DNA of 6,986 bases from Methanosalsum sp. (GTDB taxonomy: Archaea > Halobacteriota > Methanosarcinia > Methanosarcinales > Methanosarcinaceae), in the NCBI GenBank assembly GCA_007127385.1, contig SKZM01000087.1, positions 1 through 6,986 on the forward strand, read 5' to 3'. Positions 1 to 6,718 of the stretch are shown here, piece by piece (the first letter of the stretch is position 1; each line of letters starts with the position of its first letter). The notes below the pieces were generated by a model. That model saw only the letters and a list, made by a program, of their open reading frames with translations. It had not been told where the DNA came from and did no database searches. Made by a program: the position numbers and the translations under genes.

Positions 1-247
1 CTGGCTTGTAAGATGCAACACTTTTCCAAGTCGTCTCATATTTCTCTTCTAAACTATATATAAATGCAACTGTTTAGTATATAATAAGCCAACTGATTCT
101 ATATATAAGTTTCGCAACGGATTTAAAATATAGCATTACATTAAGTGAAATCTGCCACAATGAGTGTCCTGAAAGTACTATAATCCATCAATTAATTCAC
201 ATAGATATCGATCTACAAATTCTATTTTTATATTTTTGCCTGAACTG

Positions 248-275
248 AATTGTACTTCATATAATGTACACAATT
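248..275. repeat. Imperfect dyad upstream of ppdK
   Basis: An outer AATTG (248-252) is matched by CAATT (271-275), and an inner TGTAC (251-255) by GTACA (266-270). The two registers overlap with a two-base offset on the right arm. It lies just upstream of a TATA-like box at 293-300. That position would suit an activator or repressor site, but in DNA this A+T rich a dyad of this size can also arise by chance. Confidence 0.3.
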
Positions 276-285
276 AGACTATAAA

Positions 286-305
286 CCACAAACTTAAATA
301 TTAAA
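286..305 (+). promoter_or_regulatory. Candidate ppdK promoter (BRE/TATA-like)
   Basis: CTTAAATATTAAA at 293-305 resembles the archaeal TATA box and is preceded by an A-rich stretch (CCACAAA, 286-292) that resembles a BRE. Archaeal transcription usually starts about 25 bases downstream, which would place the start near 320-325 and give a leader of about 60 bases before the GTG at 385. The competing candidate is the TTTAAATA at 341-348. No experimental start site can be inferred from sequence. Confidence 0.35.
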
Positions 306-339
306 TGATACTTTCTAAAAGCAGACAGTACCATCAATA

Positions 340-355
340 ATTTAAATATTTAAAT
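340..355. promoter_or_regulatory. Perfect 16-bp palindrome / TATA-like element
   Basis: ATTTAAATATTTAAAT is its own reverse complement and is made of two tandem copies of the palindromic octamer ATTTAAAT. It contains TTTAAATA, close to the archaeal TATA consensus. If used as a TATA box, transcription would begin near 372-376, at the ribosome binding site, leaving almost no leader. It could instead be an operator within the leader of a transcript started from the box at 293. Which role it has is inference. Confidence 0.35.
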
Positions 356-372
356 AGATTCATCCGCTCCAT

Positions 373-377
373 GGAGG
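373..377 (+). promoter_or_regulatory. ppdK ribosome binding site
   Basis: GGAGG ends 7 bases before the GTG at 385 and is what selects this non-ATG start. The ATG at 371 is in another frame and cannot be used for this protein. Confidence 0.75.
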
Positions 378-384
378 ATATCTG

Positions 385-3054
385 GTGGCAGAAAACAAAT
401 TTGTGTACTTTTTCGGAGACAATCAAACAGACGGTAATGGCAGCATGAAAGATCTGCTCGGGGGTAAAGGTGCAAACCTCGCAGAAATGGCTAACCTGGG
501 AGTCCCGGTCCCACCCGGATTTACAATAACAACACAGGTTTGTGTTTATTATCTTGAACATGGAAAGTATCCTGCAGGACTTCTCCAGCAGATTAACGAC
601 GCAATTAAAAAACTGGAAATAATCAATAACAAAAAGTTTGGGGACTCACAGAATCCACTATTGTTATCCGTACGTTCCGGAGCAAAGGCCTCAATGCCTG
701 GGATGATGGATACCGTTTTGAACCTGGGCCTTAATGATGAATCGGTTAAGGGACTTGCAAAAAAAACAGATAACCCCAGATTTGCTTATGATAGTTACAG
801 AAGATTCCTGGCAATGTTTGGTGATGTTGTTCTTGGAATAGATCATGATGAATTCGAAGCAATGATCGAGAGCAAGAAAAAAGAACTTGGGATTAAACTG
901 GATACTGATCTTGATGTAGATGCACTAAAAGAACTGGTTGAAAGCTTTAAGCAGATCATTGAACAAAATATTGGCAAAAAATTTACACAGGATCCCAAGG
1001 AACATCTCCAGATGGCAATAGATGCAGTATTCAGCTCATGGAACAACCAGAGAGCAAAAACCTACAGAAAACTGCATGATATTCCTCATGACTGGGGTAC
1101 AGCCGTAAACATCCAGACCATGGTATATGGTAATATGGGAGATACCTCAGGAACGGGAGTAGCTTTTACCCGCGACCCCGGTACAGGTGAGAAAAAATAT
1201 TTCGGAGAGTATCTCATCAATGCCCAGGGTGAAGATGTTGTTGCAGGAATAAGGACTCCGCAGTCAATTGAAACACTAGAGGAAACAATGCCTCGTGTTT
1301 ATGATCAGCTTGTTGAAATATTCACTAAGTTAGAGCAGCATTTCAAAGATATGCAGGATATCGAATTTACGATTGAAGAGGGTAAACTCTATATCCTCCA
1401 GACAAGAGCAGGGAAAAGAACAGCTGCTGCTACAATAAAAATTGCTGTAGATATGGTCGAGGAAAAGCTCATTGATAAAAGAACAGCTATTTTGAGGGTG
1501 GAGCCAAAACATGTTGACCAGATGCTTCATCCAATGATAAAACCCGGCTCTGAGTGTCAGGTTATTGCTAGAGGACTGGCAGCTTCTCCGGGAGCTGCAG
1601 TTGGCAAGGTTGTATTTACTGCTGAACATGCTGAAGAAATGAAGAAGAACAATGAAAAGGTGATCATGGTACGTACCGAAACATCTCCTGAAGATATAGG
1701 AGGAATGCATGCAGCAGAAGGAATACTTACAGTAAGAGGGGGTATGACATCTCATGCAGCCGTAGTTGCCAGAGGTATGGGTAAGCCATGTGTAGCCGGC
1801 TGTGATGACATAACTATAGATAGTGGTGGTGCCTGTTTTATGGCAGGCGAGTATACCATAAAAGAAGGAGATTACATTTCCATTGACGGTACCAGTGGTA
1901 ATGTTATTGCAGGTAAAGTAGAGCTTGCAGTTCCCGGTGTAAACAAAGATCTGGAAACGATCCTTGAATGGTCCGATGGAATACGCAAGCTCAGGATCCG
2001 AACAAATGCAGATACCCCCCAGGATGCGGCTATTGCTTATGAATTTGGTGCTGAAGGAATAGGACTTTGCAGAACTGAACACATGTTTTTTGGAGAAGAC
2101 CGGATTCCGGTAGTACGTGAAATGATCATGGCTGAAGATGAAAATGAGAGAAGAGAAGCATTATCAAAACTTCTCCCAATGCAAAAAGAAGATTTCATTG
2201 GAATATTCAAAGCTATGAAAGAATATCCCGTAACGATAAGACTTCTGGATCCACCACTGCATGAATTCCTACCGAGACTGGAAGAACTGGAAGCAAAGCT
2301 TGCAAAACTTCAATATGGCAATGATAATAAAAAAGAAATAGAAAAAATAAAGGAAATTATTGAAAGAGTTGAAGCTGTTAAAGAAATAAATCCTATGCTT
2401 GGACACAGAGGATGCAGGCTGGGAATCACCTATCCGGAAATATATGAAATGCAGGTACAGGCAATATTTGAAGCTGCCTGTGAACTCAGATCAGAAAATG
2501 TGACAGTAGTACCTGAGATAATGATTCCATTGATATCCGATGCTAAAGAGCTGTCTCTGATAAGAAATGAGGTGAAAGAGATAGCAGAGAAAACTATGAA
2601 TAACAATAGCATCCGGATAGATTATCTTATTGGTACAATGATAGAGCTTCCCCGTGCAGCAATAACCGCGGATAAAATTGCACAACACGCCGAATTTTTC
2701 TCGTTTGGTACAAATGACCTGACCCAGACAACATTTGGATTCAGCAGGGATGATGCAGGCAAGTTTTTACCATTATACATAGATAAAGGAATACTTGAAA
2801 TGGACCCCTTTGTAGTTCTGGATCAGGAAGGTGTTGGTGAGCTGATCAAATTGGGAATAAAAAGAGGAAGATCTACAAATCCTGATCTAAAGGTTGGAAT
2901 CTGTGGAGAACACGGAGGAGAACCAAAATCCATAAAGTTTGGGTATGTGAGCGGATTGGATTATGTTAGTTGTTCACCATACAGAATACCTATTGCAAGG
3001 CTTGCTGCAGCACAGGCAGTTCTGGAAAACGGAGATGACATCAAAAATGATTAA
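385..3054 (+). CDS. ppdK: Pyruvate, phosphate dikinase (PPDK)
   Basis: This enzyme interconverts pyruvate + ATP + Pi and phosphoenolpyruvate + AMP + PPi in the cytoplasm, and in a methanogen would supply PEP for gluconeogenesis or allow pyrophosphate-saving glycolysis. The 889 residues match the full family length. The N-terminal ATP-grasp part shows LLGGKGANLAEM near residue 30, the SVRSGAKASMPGMMDT segment (Arg97) and GTGVAFTRDPGTGEK near 260. The swivelling phosphohistidine domain has GGMTSHAAVVARGMGKP with the phosphorylated His457. The C-terminal PEP/pyruvate barrel has GLCRTEHMF, LGHRGCRLG, FGTNDLTQTT (775-784) and GICGEHGG with the catalytic Cys840. The TSH context of His457 and the ATP-grasp and phosphate-linked motifs favour PPDK over PEP synthase. 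It starts at GTG, with GGAGG 7 bases upstream. The gene is alone on its strand and converges on the ACT-domain gene. No catalytic residue appears to be missing. Confidence 0.97.
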   Translation: MAENKFVYFFGDNQTDGNGSMKDLLGGKGANLAEMANLGVPVPPGFTITTQVCVYYLEHGKYPAGLLQQINDAIKKLEIINNKKFGDSQNPLLLSVRSGAKASMPGMMDTVLNLGLNDESVKGLAKKTDNPRFAYDSYRRFLAMFGDVVLGIDHDEFEAMIESKKKELGIKLDTDLDVDALKELVESFKQIIEQNIGKKFTQDPKEHLQMAIDAVFSSWNNQRAKTYRKLHDIPHDWGTAVNIQTMVYGNMGDTSGTGVAFTRDPGTGEKKYFGEYLINAQGEDVVAGIRTPQSIETLEETMPRVYDQLVEIFTKLEQHFKDMQDIEFTIEEGKLYILQTRAGKRTAAATIKIAVDMVEEKLIDKRTAILRVEPKHVDQMLHPMIKPGSECQVIARGLAASPGAAVGKVVFTAEHAEEMKKNNEKVIMVRTETSPEDIGGMHAAEGILTVRGGMTSHAAVVARGMGKPCVAGCDDITIDSGGACFMAGEYTIKEGDYISIDGTSGNVIAGKVELAVPGVNKDLETILEWSDGIRKLRIRTNADTPQDAAIAYEFGAEGIGLCRTEHMFFGEDRIPVVREMIMAEDENERREALSKLLPMQKEDFIGIFKAMKEYPVTIRLLDPPLHEFLPRLEELEAKLAKLQYGNDNKKEIEKIKEIIERVEAVKEINPMLGHRGCRLGITYPEIYEMQVQAIFEAACELRSENVTVVPEIMIPLISDAKELSLIRNEVKEIAEKTMNNNSIRIDYLIGTMIELPRAAITADKIAQHAEFFSFGTNDLTQTTFGFSRDDAGKFLPLYIDKGILEMDPFVVLDQEGVGELIKLGIKRGRSTNPDLKVGICGEHGGEPKSIKFGYVSGLDYVSCSPYRIPIARLAAAQAVLENGDDIKND

Positions 3055-3078
3055 AAAGCTGGATATATAATCCAGCTT
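3043..3078 (-). terminator. Terminator of the minus-strand operon (shared hairpin)
   Basis: The same 9-bp hairpin read on the minus strand is followed directly by T5 (3057-3053) and a second T5 (3047-3043). These T-runs lie in the spacer and the last codons of ppdK, so the two convergent transcripts would overlap at their 3' ends. The hairpin is about 120 bases past the ACT gene stop, and I see no comparable T-run for the minus strand in between. Confidence 0.55.
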
Positions 3079-3097
3079 AAATTGTTATTTCGTTTTT
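3056..3097 (+). terminator. ppdK terminator: hairpin plus T-runs
   Basis: A perfect 9-bp inverted repeat (AAGCTGGAT at 3056-3064, ATCCAGCTT at 3070-3078, 5-base loop) starts 2 bases after the ppdK stop. It is followed by a T-rich stretch ending in T5 at 3093-3097. Further T6 runs lie at 3124-3129 and 3155-3160. Archaeal RNA polymerase terminates mainly at oligo-T, so the runs may act as successive termination points and the hairpin may protect the 3' end. Confidence 0.65.
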
Positions 3098-3195
3098 GAA
3101 TATTATTAAGTTACTCAAAATCCTTTTTTGTTGGCTTTTAAGGTGTCAAAGTCGTTTTTTGATAAGGTAGCATTAAAGAACAGCTTATCAACAGC

Positions 3196-3633
3196 TTACA
3201 GATTTTTAATGTCATTCATGTCTATTAACTTGATATTAGCTTCATCAAGAACATTCAAAGCACTTTCTATATCATCCACTCTGAGAATAAGGAATGCTTT
3301 ATCGGTTCTGGTAACAAAAGCATATGCATAGTCTATATTAATGTTATGTTTACTGAGTACGTCCGCTATTTTTGCAAGGCTTCCAGGAACATCTTCCATT
3401 TCTACACCAAGCACACTGGTTTCAGAAACAGTAAATCCAGAGTCATGAAGAACTTTGTGAGCCTCATCGGGATTATCGACTACCATCCGGATAATTCCAA
3501 AATCACCAGCTTCAGCTATTGTAAAAGCCCTGATATTAATTCCTGCTCGCTTAAGTTTTGCAGCAGTGTTTGCAAGTCTTCCAGGTCGGTTTTCAGAAAA
3601 AAGTGAGATCTGCTTGATCATTTTATCTATCAT
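3196..3633 (-). CDS. Tandem ACT-domain protein (amino-acid binding)
   Basis: A stand-alone regulatory-type protein of 145 residues with two ACT domains, at about 6-72 and 73-143. Each begins with the ligand-loop pattern of the family: ENRPGRLANTAAKL (14-27) and EDVPGSLAKIADVL (80-93). The beta-alpha-beta-beta-alpha-beta repeats follow, for example GINIRAFTIA and NINIDYAYAF. There is no catalytic domain, no membrane segment and no DNA-binding domain. ACT domains bind amino acids, and this family often lies next to phenylacetate-CoA ligase genes, as here, 40 bases downstream of one. A role in sensing an aromatic amino acid or aryl acid is therefore plausible but inferred. The start is ATG, with AGGTGG 7 bases upstream; a second ATG at codon 5 is less well placed. 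It is the last gene of the minus-strand cluster. Confidence 0.9.
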   Translation of the reverse strand: MIDKMIKQISLFSENRPGRLANTAAKLKRAGINIRAFTIAEAGDFGIIRMVVDNPDEAHKVLHDSGFTVSETSVLGVEMEDVPGSLAKIADVLSKHNINIDYAYAFVTRTDKAFLILRVDDIESALNVLDEANIKLIDMNDIKNL

Positions 3634-3640
3634 AATAAAT

Positions 3641-3646
3641 CCACCT
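3641..3646 (-). promoter_or_regulatory. Ribosome binding site of the ACT-domain gene
   Basis: AGGTGG on the minus strand lies 7 bases before the ATG at 3633. It is strong and decides for the first of two nearby in-frame ATG codons. Confidence 0.7.
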
Positions 3647-3673
3647 AATAATAATTACGAATTCATCTATATA

Positions 3674-4978
3674 TTATAATACTCTTTTATCTATAACTTT
3701 TTTTGACTTTCCGATTGATCTTGGGAGAGAACCATGCTCAACAAGTTCTACATTAACACTGAGGTTCAGTATGGTTTTTAGAGCAGATGCAACTTTTTTC
3801 TCCAGAGAGATCATATCATTTACTCTGTCACTGAAAGCAGCATCTGTCATCTCAATCTGTATTGTCATAGTATCCATTTCGTTGACACGATCAACTATTA
3901 TCATGAAATGTTCACCGACTTCAGCTATTTTCATCAATACAGATTCTACCTGTCCGGGGAATACATTTATGCCCCTTACAACCAGCATATCATCTACTCT
4001 GCCCAAAATCCTCATTATTCGAGGATGAGTACGCCCACACTGACAGGGTTCATTATTAAGAATAGTAGTATCTCCAACTTTGTAACGGATCAATGGCAGA
4101 GCTTCTTTTGATAATGTTGTGATAACAAGTTCACCCCTTTCCCCATCAGGAACTGGCTCTCCGGTATCACTGTCAATTACTTCTACCAAAAATTGATCGG
4201 CCCATATATGAATCCCCTCCTGATAAACACATTCTGTGAACAATGGCCCACTTAGTTCGGATGTTCCAAATACATCATAGGCTTTTATCCCGGTTGATTC
4301 TTCAATCCTTTTGCGCATTTCTTCAGACCAGGGTTCAGCTCCAAGAATCCCAACCTTTAAATTAGTATCCTTCTGAAAATCTATACCTTCTTTTTTAGCA
4401 GCTTCATTCAGAAATAAGAAATATGAAGGAGTACATGCAATTGCAGTTGTTCCAAGATCACCCATCAGCTCCATTTGCCTTTCAGTGTTTCCTGCACTTG
4501 TTGGGAGGACTGTTGATCCAATCTCCTCTGCACCATAGTGAAGTCCCAGTCCTCCGGTAAAAAGCCCATATCCATAGCTGACCTGTAGTACATCTCCTCG
4601 TCCCAGTCCTATAGATGTCAATGCTCTTGCAAGTGATTTAGTCCACTCATTAATATCATTTTGAGTATATCCAACGACAGTAGGCTTACCAGTTGTACCT
4701 GAAGAAACATGAAATCTAACCAGTCGTTCATTTGGTACACAAAACATTCCTTTAGGATAAGTATCCCTGAGATCCTGTTTGTAAGTGAATGGAAGTTTTT
4801 TCACATCATCCAGTGATTTTATATCTTCAGGCTTTACTCCTGCCCGATCAAATCTTTCTCGATAAAAGGATGAATGACTATACACATATTGCACAATATT
4901 TTGCAGTTTTTCTTCCTGGAGTTCTCTTAATTCAACAGATGGAAGTCTTTCAATTTGTGGATTCCAGTACTCAATCAT
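3674..4978 (-). CDS. paaK: Phenylacetate-CoA ligase family protein (arylacetate-CoA ligase)
   Basis: An adenylate-forming ligase that activates an aryl acid (phenylacetate, indoleacetate or similar) with ATP and CoA to the aryl-CoA thioester, AMP and PPi. The 434 residues are the normal length. Visible motifs in order: the phosphate-binding loop SSGTTGKP (92-99), YDVFGTSELSG (234-244), TTLSKEALPLIRYKVGD (287-303), a CQCGR segment with Cys312 and Cys314, the hinge GRVDDMLVVRGINVFPGQVE (326-345), and GKSKKVIDKR near the C-terminus with the probable catalytic lysine at 424. In anaerobic archaea such ligases can feed aryl-CoA to indolepyruvate:ferredoxin oxidoreductase for synthesis of aromatic amino acids from aryl acids. 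No oxidoreductase gene lies in this window, and the exact substrate is not shown by sequence. The start is ATG with GGTGA 6 bases upstream, 30 bases after the DHH gene, so co-transcription is likely. Confidence 0.92.
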   Translation of the reverse strand: MIEYWNPQIERLPSVELRELQEEKLQNIVQYVYSHSSFYRERFDRAGVKPEDIKSLDDVKKLPFTYKQDLRDTYPKGMFCVPNERLVRFHVSSGTTGKPTVVGYTQNDINEWTKSLARALTSIGLGRGDVLQVSYGYGLFTGGLGLHYGAEEIGSTVLPTSAGNTERQMELMGDLGTTAIACTPSYFLFLNEAAKKEGIDFQKDTNLKVGILGAEPWSEEMRKRIEESTGIKAYDVFGTSELSGPLFTECVYQEGIHIWADQFLVEVIDSDTGEPVPDGERGELVITTLSKEALPLIRYKVGDTTILNNEPCQCGRTHPRIMRILGRVDDMLVVRGINVFPGQVESVLMKIAEVGEHFMIIVDRVNEMDTMTIQIEMTDAAFSDRVNDMISLEKKVASALKTILNLSVNVELVEHGSLPRSIGKSKKVIDKRVL

Positions 4979-5008
4979 TTTTATTCACCAGTAAAATTAT
5001 ATGAAGAT

Positions 5009-5977
5009 TTACAAATTAGAAGGATTTTCCTGATCTTTGAGAATATCCATTACATGCATTTTACATTCATTTAATATTTCATCTAAGTCCGAATTAACAT
5101 CTATTCCTGCAGCACCGGCATGACCACCACCAGTTCCATCGTAATGTTTACTGACTTCTTCCATGATCTTACCAAGATTTACTCCTGCATTAACAGCTTC
5201 CCTTTTTGCACGGCCGCTTATCCTTGCTGTAGAATCCTCTCTGGAAGTACCAACAAACGAAACATCAGCACCAATATTTATCAGCATAGAAGCAGCTGAT
5301 CCTCCAAAAGAACTTACATGAGATGTTGAGATCAGCCAGTCACCGCTACGTTGAGTTTCTGCTCTTGAAGCCGCTTTTAGCATTGCTATTCTCATTGAAA
5401 TATCCTGCGGGGTACTGGCCATAAGATCAAGGACCTCTGCATATTCTACACCACTGGTCTCCACTATTTCAGCAACCGCTTTAAAGGTCTCAGAGGTTGC
5501 ATGCTTGAAGTGGCCTGTATCAGTAACAATACCCGTAAGAAGTCCAATGGCAACTCTTGACATGACAGGAGCTTCCATACACTTGAGCACACTGAATACT
5601 ATCTCCGCCGTTGAGGTGGCCTGCCTGTGAAGATAAAAATCTGCCTTTTCGGTTAATGCAGTAGTAGCATGATGATCAATCACTCCGTATCTGGAAAGCT
5701 GTATATCATTTAGCTGAGCTGATGTTGAAGTATCTACTATCAATGTGAACTCATAATCATCCGGGTTGGGTGATTCAACAACATCTATATTTAGTCTATC
5801 TATCAGGATTGAAGCAACTCTGTTATATCCATCAACAAGACCTACAGTACCACCAATTGCTTCAGATAGAGCTAATGCACTGCTCACTGCATCGGGATCT
5901 GCATTGCGATGGCACAAATATAGAACATGACGATAATTCAATAGCCTGTTATAAAAGTCAATTTCATCTACTTGCAT
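5009..5977 (-). CDS. DHH-family phosphoesterase (NrnA/RecJ-like)
   Basis: A 322-residue DHH/DHHA1 protein. All metal-binding motifs of the DHH domain are present: HRNADPDA (23-30; His23, Asp27, Asp29), LIVDTS (79-84; Asp82), VIDHHA (99-104; Asp101-His102-His103) and GIVTDTGHF (149-157; Asp153). The C-terminal DHHA1 domain carries the substrate motif GTGGGHAGAAG (281-291). The length and domain plan fit the nanoRNase/oligonucleotide phosphatase (NrnA-like) and short archaeal RecJ-like groups. Which substrate it uses (short RNA, pAp, single-stranded DNA or cyclic dinucleotide products) cannot be read from the sequence. It follows prefoldin beta by 61 bases, a neighbourhood in which DHH proteins occur in several archaea. 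The start is ATG with AGAGG 5 bases upstream, and a TAA stands directly before it in frame. Confidence 0.93.
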   Translation of the reverse strand: MQVDEIDFYNRLLNYRHVLYLCHRNADPDAVSSALALSEAIGGTVGLVDGYNRVASILIDRLNIDVVESPNPDDYEFTLIVDTSTSAQLNDIQLSRYGVIDHHATTALTEKADFYLHRQATSTAEIVFSVLKCMEAPVMSRVAIGLLTGIVTDTGHFKHATSETFKAVAEIVETSGVEYAEVLDLMASTPQDISMRIAMLKAASRAETQRSGDWLISTSHVSSFGGSAASMLINIGADVSFVGTSREDSTARISGRAKREAVNAGVNLGKIMEEVSKHYDGTGGGHAGAAGIDVNSDLDEILNECKMHVMDILKDQENPSNL

Positions 5978-6038
5978 TTACGCCTCTAATCATTACAGGA
6001 AGATATCCTGAATTGATTAATTGTAGAATGATGGATTA

Positions 6039-6389
6039 TTATTGTGCATTGCTCATCGACTGCTTGATTTGTTCCTGGAGCTGAGTAAATCTTTTGGAGA
6101 TCCTCTCTTCCTGCCGGGATATTGATTGCAGTCTTAATGATAGTGACTCTATCTTATCTTTTAGTTTAGAAACTGTTTCTTCCTTGCTTGCTTTGATCTG
6201 AAGATCACCAATTGATCTGTAAATAATTACATCATCCGGCAGGTTTTCAAGCTCTTCCATTGCCATTTCAGATTCTTTTTTCAGAGATTCGGTCTGCATC
6301 TTTTGCATTGCAAGTGATTGAGCCTGTTGCTGGACCTGCTGGAGCTGAGCCAGCTGATTCTGTACCTGTGGGGGGTATTCTCCATTCAT
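6039..6389 (-). CDS. pfdB: Prefoldin subunit beta
   Basis: The beta subunit of the archaeal prefoldin (GimC) chaperone, which assembles as an alpha2-beta4 jellyfish-shaped hexamer and passes unfolded proteins to the thermosome. The 116 residues are of normal length. Residues about 8-48 form the first coiled coil (PPQVQNQLAQLQQVQQQAQ is a family signature), LPDDVIIYRSIGDLQIK (50-66) is the beta-hairpin segment, and about 70-112 the second coiled coil, rich in Lys, Glu and Gln. I chose the ATG at 6389 because AGGTGA lies 5 bases upstream and the protein then begins close to the conserved PPQVQ segment. An in-frame TTG at 6410 would add seven residues but has no better ribosome site. It lies 62 bases after pcc1. 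The partner alpha subunit is not in the window. Confidence 0.95.
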   Translation of the reverse strand: MNGEYPPQVQNQLAQLQQVQQQAQSLAMQKMQTESLKKESEMAMEELENLPDDVIIYRSIGDLQIKASKEETVSKLKDKIESLSLRLQSISRQEERISKRFTQLQEQIKQSMSNAQ

Positions 6390-6394
6390 AATAT

Positions 6395-6400
6395 TCACCT
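6395..6400 (-). promoter_or_regulatory. pfdB ribosome binding site
   Basis: AGGTGA on the minus strand, 5 bases before the ATG at 6389. It lies inside the longer reading frame that starts at the TTG at 6410 and so argues for the shorter protein. Confidence 0.7.
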
Positions 6401-6451
6401 GGCATTTCAATTGACCTGAAGTGATTTTAATCTTTCTATTAAGATCATCCT

Positions 6452-6718
6452 TTATTTTTCAAGTGCAGACTCTGCTTCCAGATTATTGAATATTTCATAA
6501 GAGATACCAATAAGACGAAGCCATGTATTCAGAGCAGAACGCATGGATATTATATCAGAGGACTGGATGGTCATAATTAAGGTATTGTCCTCAGTAGAAA
6601 GCATCACATTTGACCTATCTGATACAGGAGTTTCTATTTCAGGTATCAATGTTTCATAAATACATCTCGCAATGTTATTACCTGATGTTTCAAAAATTGA
6701 TCTGGAAATTAGTTCCAC
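6452..6718 (-). CDS. pcc1: KEOPS complex Pcc1-like subunit
   Basis: A small subunit of the KEOPS complex, which makes the t6A modification at position 37 of ANN-decoding tRNAs together with Kae1, Bud32 and Cgi121. The 88 residues match the family size (about 75-90). The family pattern is visible: an N-terminal strand, a short helix with IYETLIPEIE (20-29), the DRSNV segment (34-38), strands MLSTEDNTLIMTIQSS, and the closing helix DIISMRSALNTWLRLI (55-70), whose RSALN..LR core is the best signature. Pcc1 forms a dimer that binds Kae1. The start is GTG, with GAGGAG 8 bases upstream, and overlaps the end of the Brix gene by 10 bases in another frame, which suggests translational coupling. Recognition rests on this motif and on the Brix-Pcc1-prefoldin order. 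Confidence 0.85.
   Translation of the reverse strand: MELISRSIFETSGNNIARCIYETLIPEIETPVSDRSNVMLSTEDNTLIMTIQSSDIISMRSALNTWLRLIGISYEIFNNLEAESALEK

Larger units (their letters stand above)
1..384. other. Non-coding A+T-rich region upstream of ppdK
   Basis: I see no convincing gene here: there is no long open frame with a ribosome binding site and no recognisable tRNA or rRNA. The DNA is strongly A+T rich with several TATA-like runs (about 52-63, 99-109, 293-305 and 341-356). It also holds an imperfect dyad at 248-275 and a perfect 16-base palindrome at 340-355. It most likely contains the promoter and leader of ppdK. The leftmost part may also serve a divergent gene lying beyond the window, which cannot be decided from here. 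A small RNA cannot be excluded. Confidence 0.6.

Noticed and set aside
334..561. 75-codon minus-strand frame with several cysteines across the ppdK start
   Set aside because: The cysteines resemble a zinc motif, but the frame overlaps the conserved ppdK N-terminus and its promoter and shows no known fold; likely a shadow.
1330..2082. 250-codon open frame antisense to ppdK on the minus strand
   Set aside because: It lies wholly within ppdK, its product is rich in Cys, Ser, Tyr and His with no recognisable domain, and I see no ribosome binding site. It is best explained as a shadow of the codon pattern of the real gene.
3179..3198. Direct repeat AACAGCTTA twice at the end of the ACT gene
   Set aside because: Two 9-base copies 11 bases apart do not amount to a repeat array; no CRISPR-like or mobile-element structure is present.
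3128..3331. 67-codon plus-strand frame across the convergent spacer
   Set aside because: It overlaps the end of the ACT-domain gene antisense, has no good ribosome site and has no family resemblance.
3634..3673. TATA-like run (about 3665-3675) between paaK and the ACT gene as an internal promoter
   Set aside because: A start about 25 bases downstream would fall within the ribosome binding site of the ACT gene. The spacer is short and A+T rich, so chance is more likely.
5996..6010. Small inverted repeat CAGGA/TCCTG between pfdB and the DHH gene
   Set aside because: A 5-bp stem without a following T-run is too weak to call a terminator or processing site.
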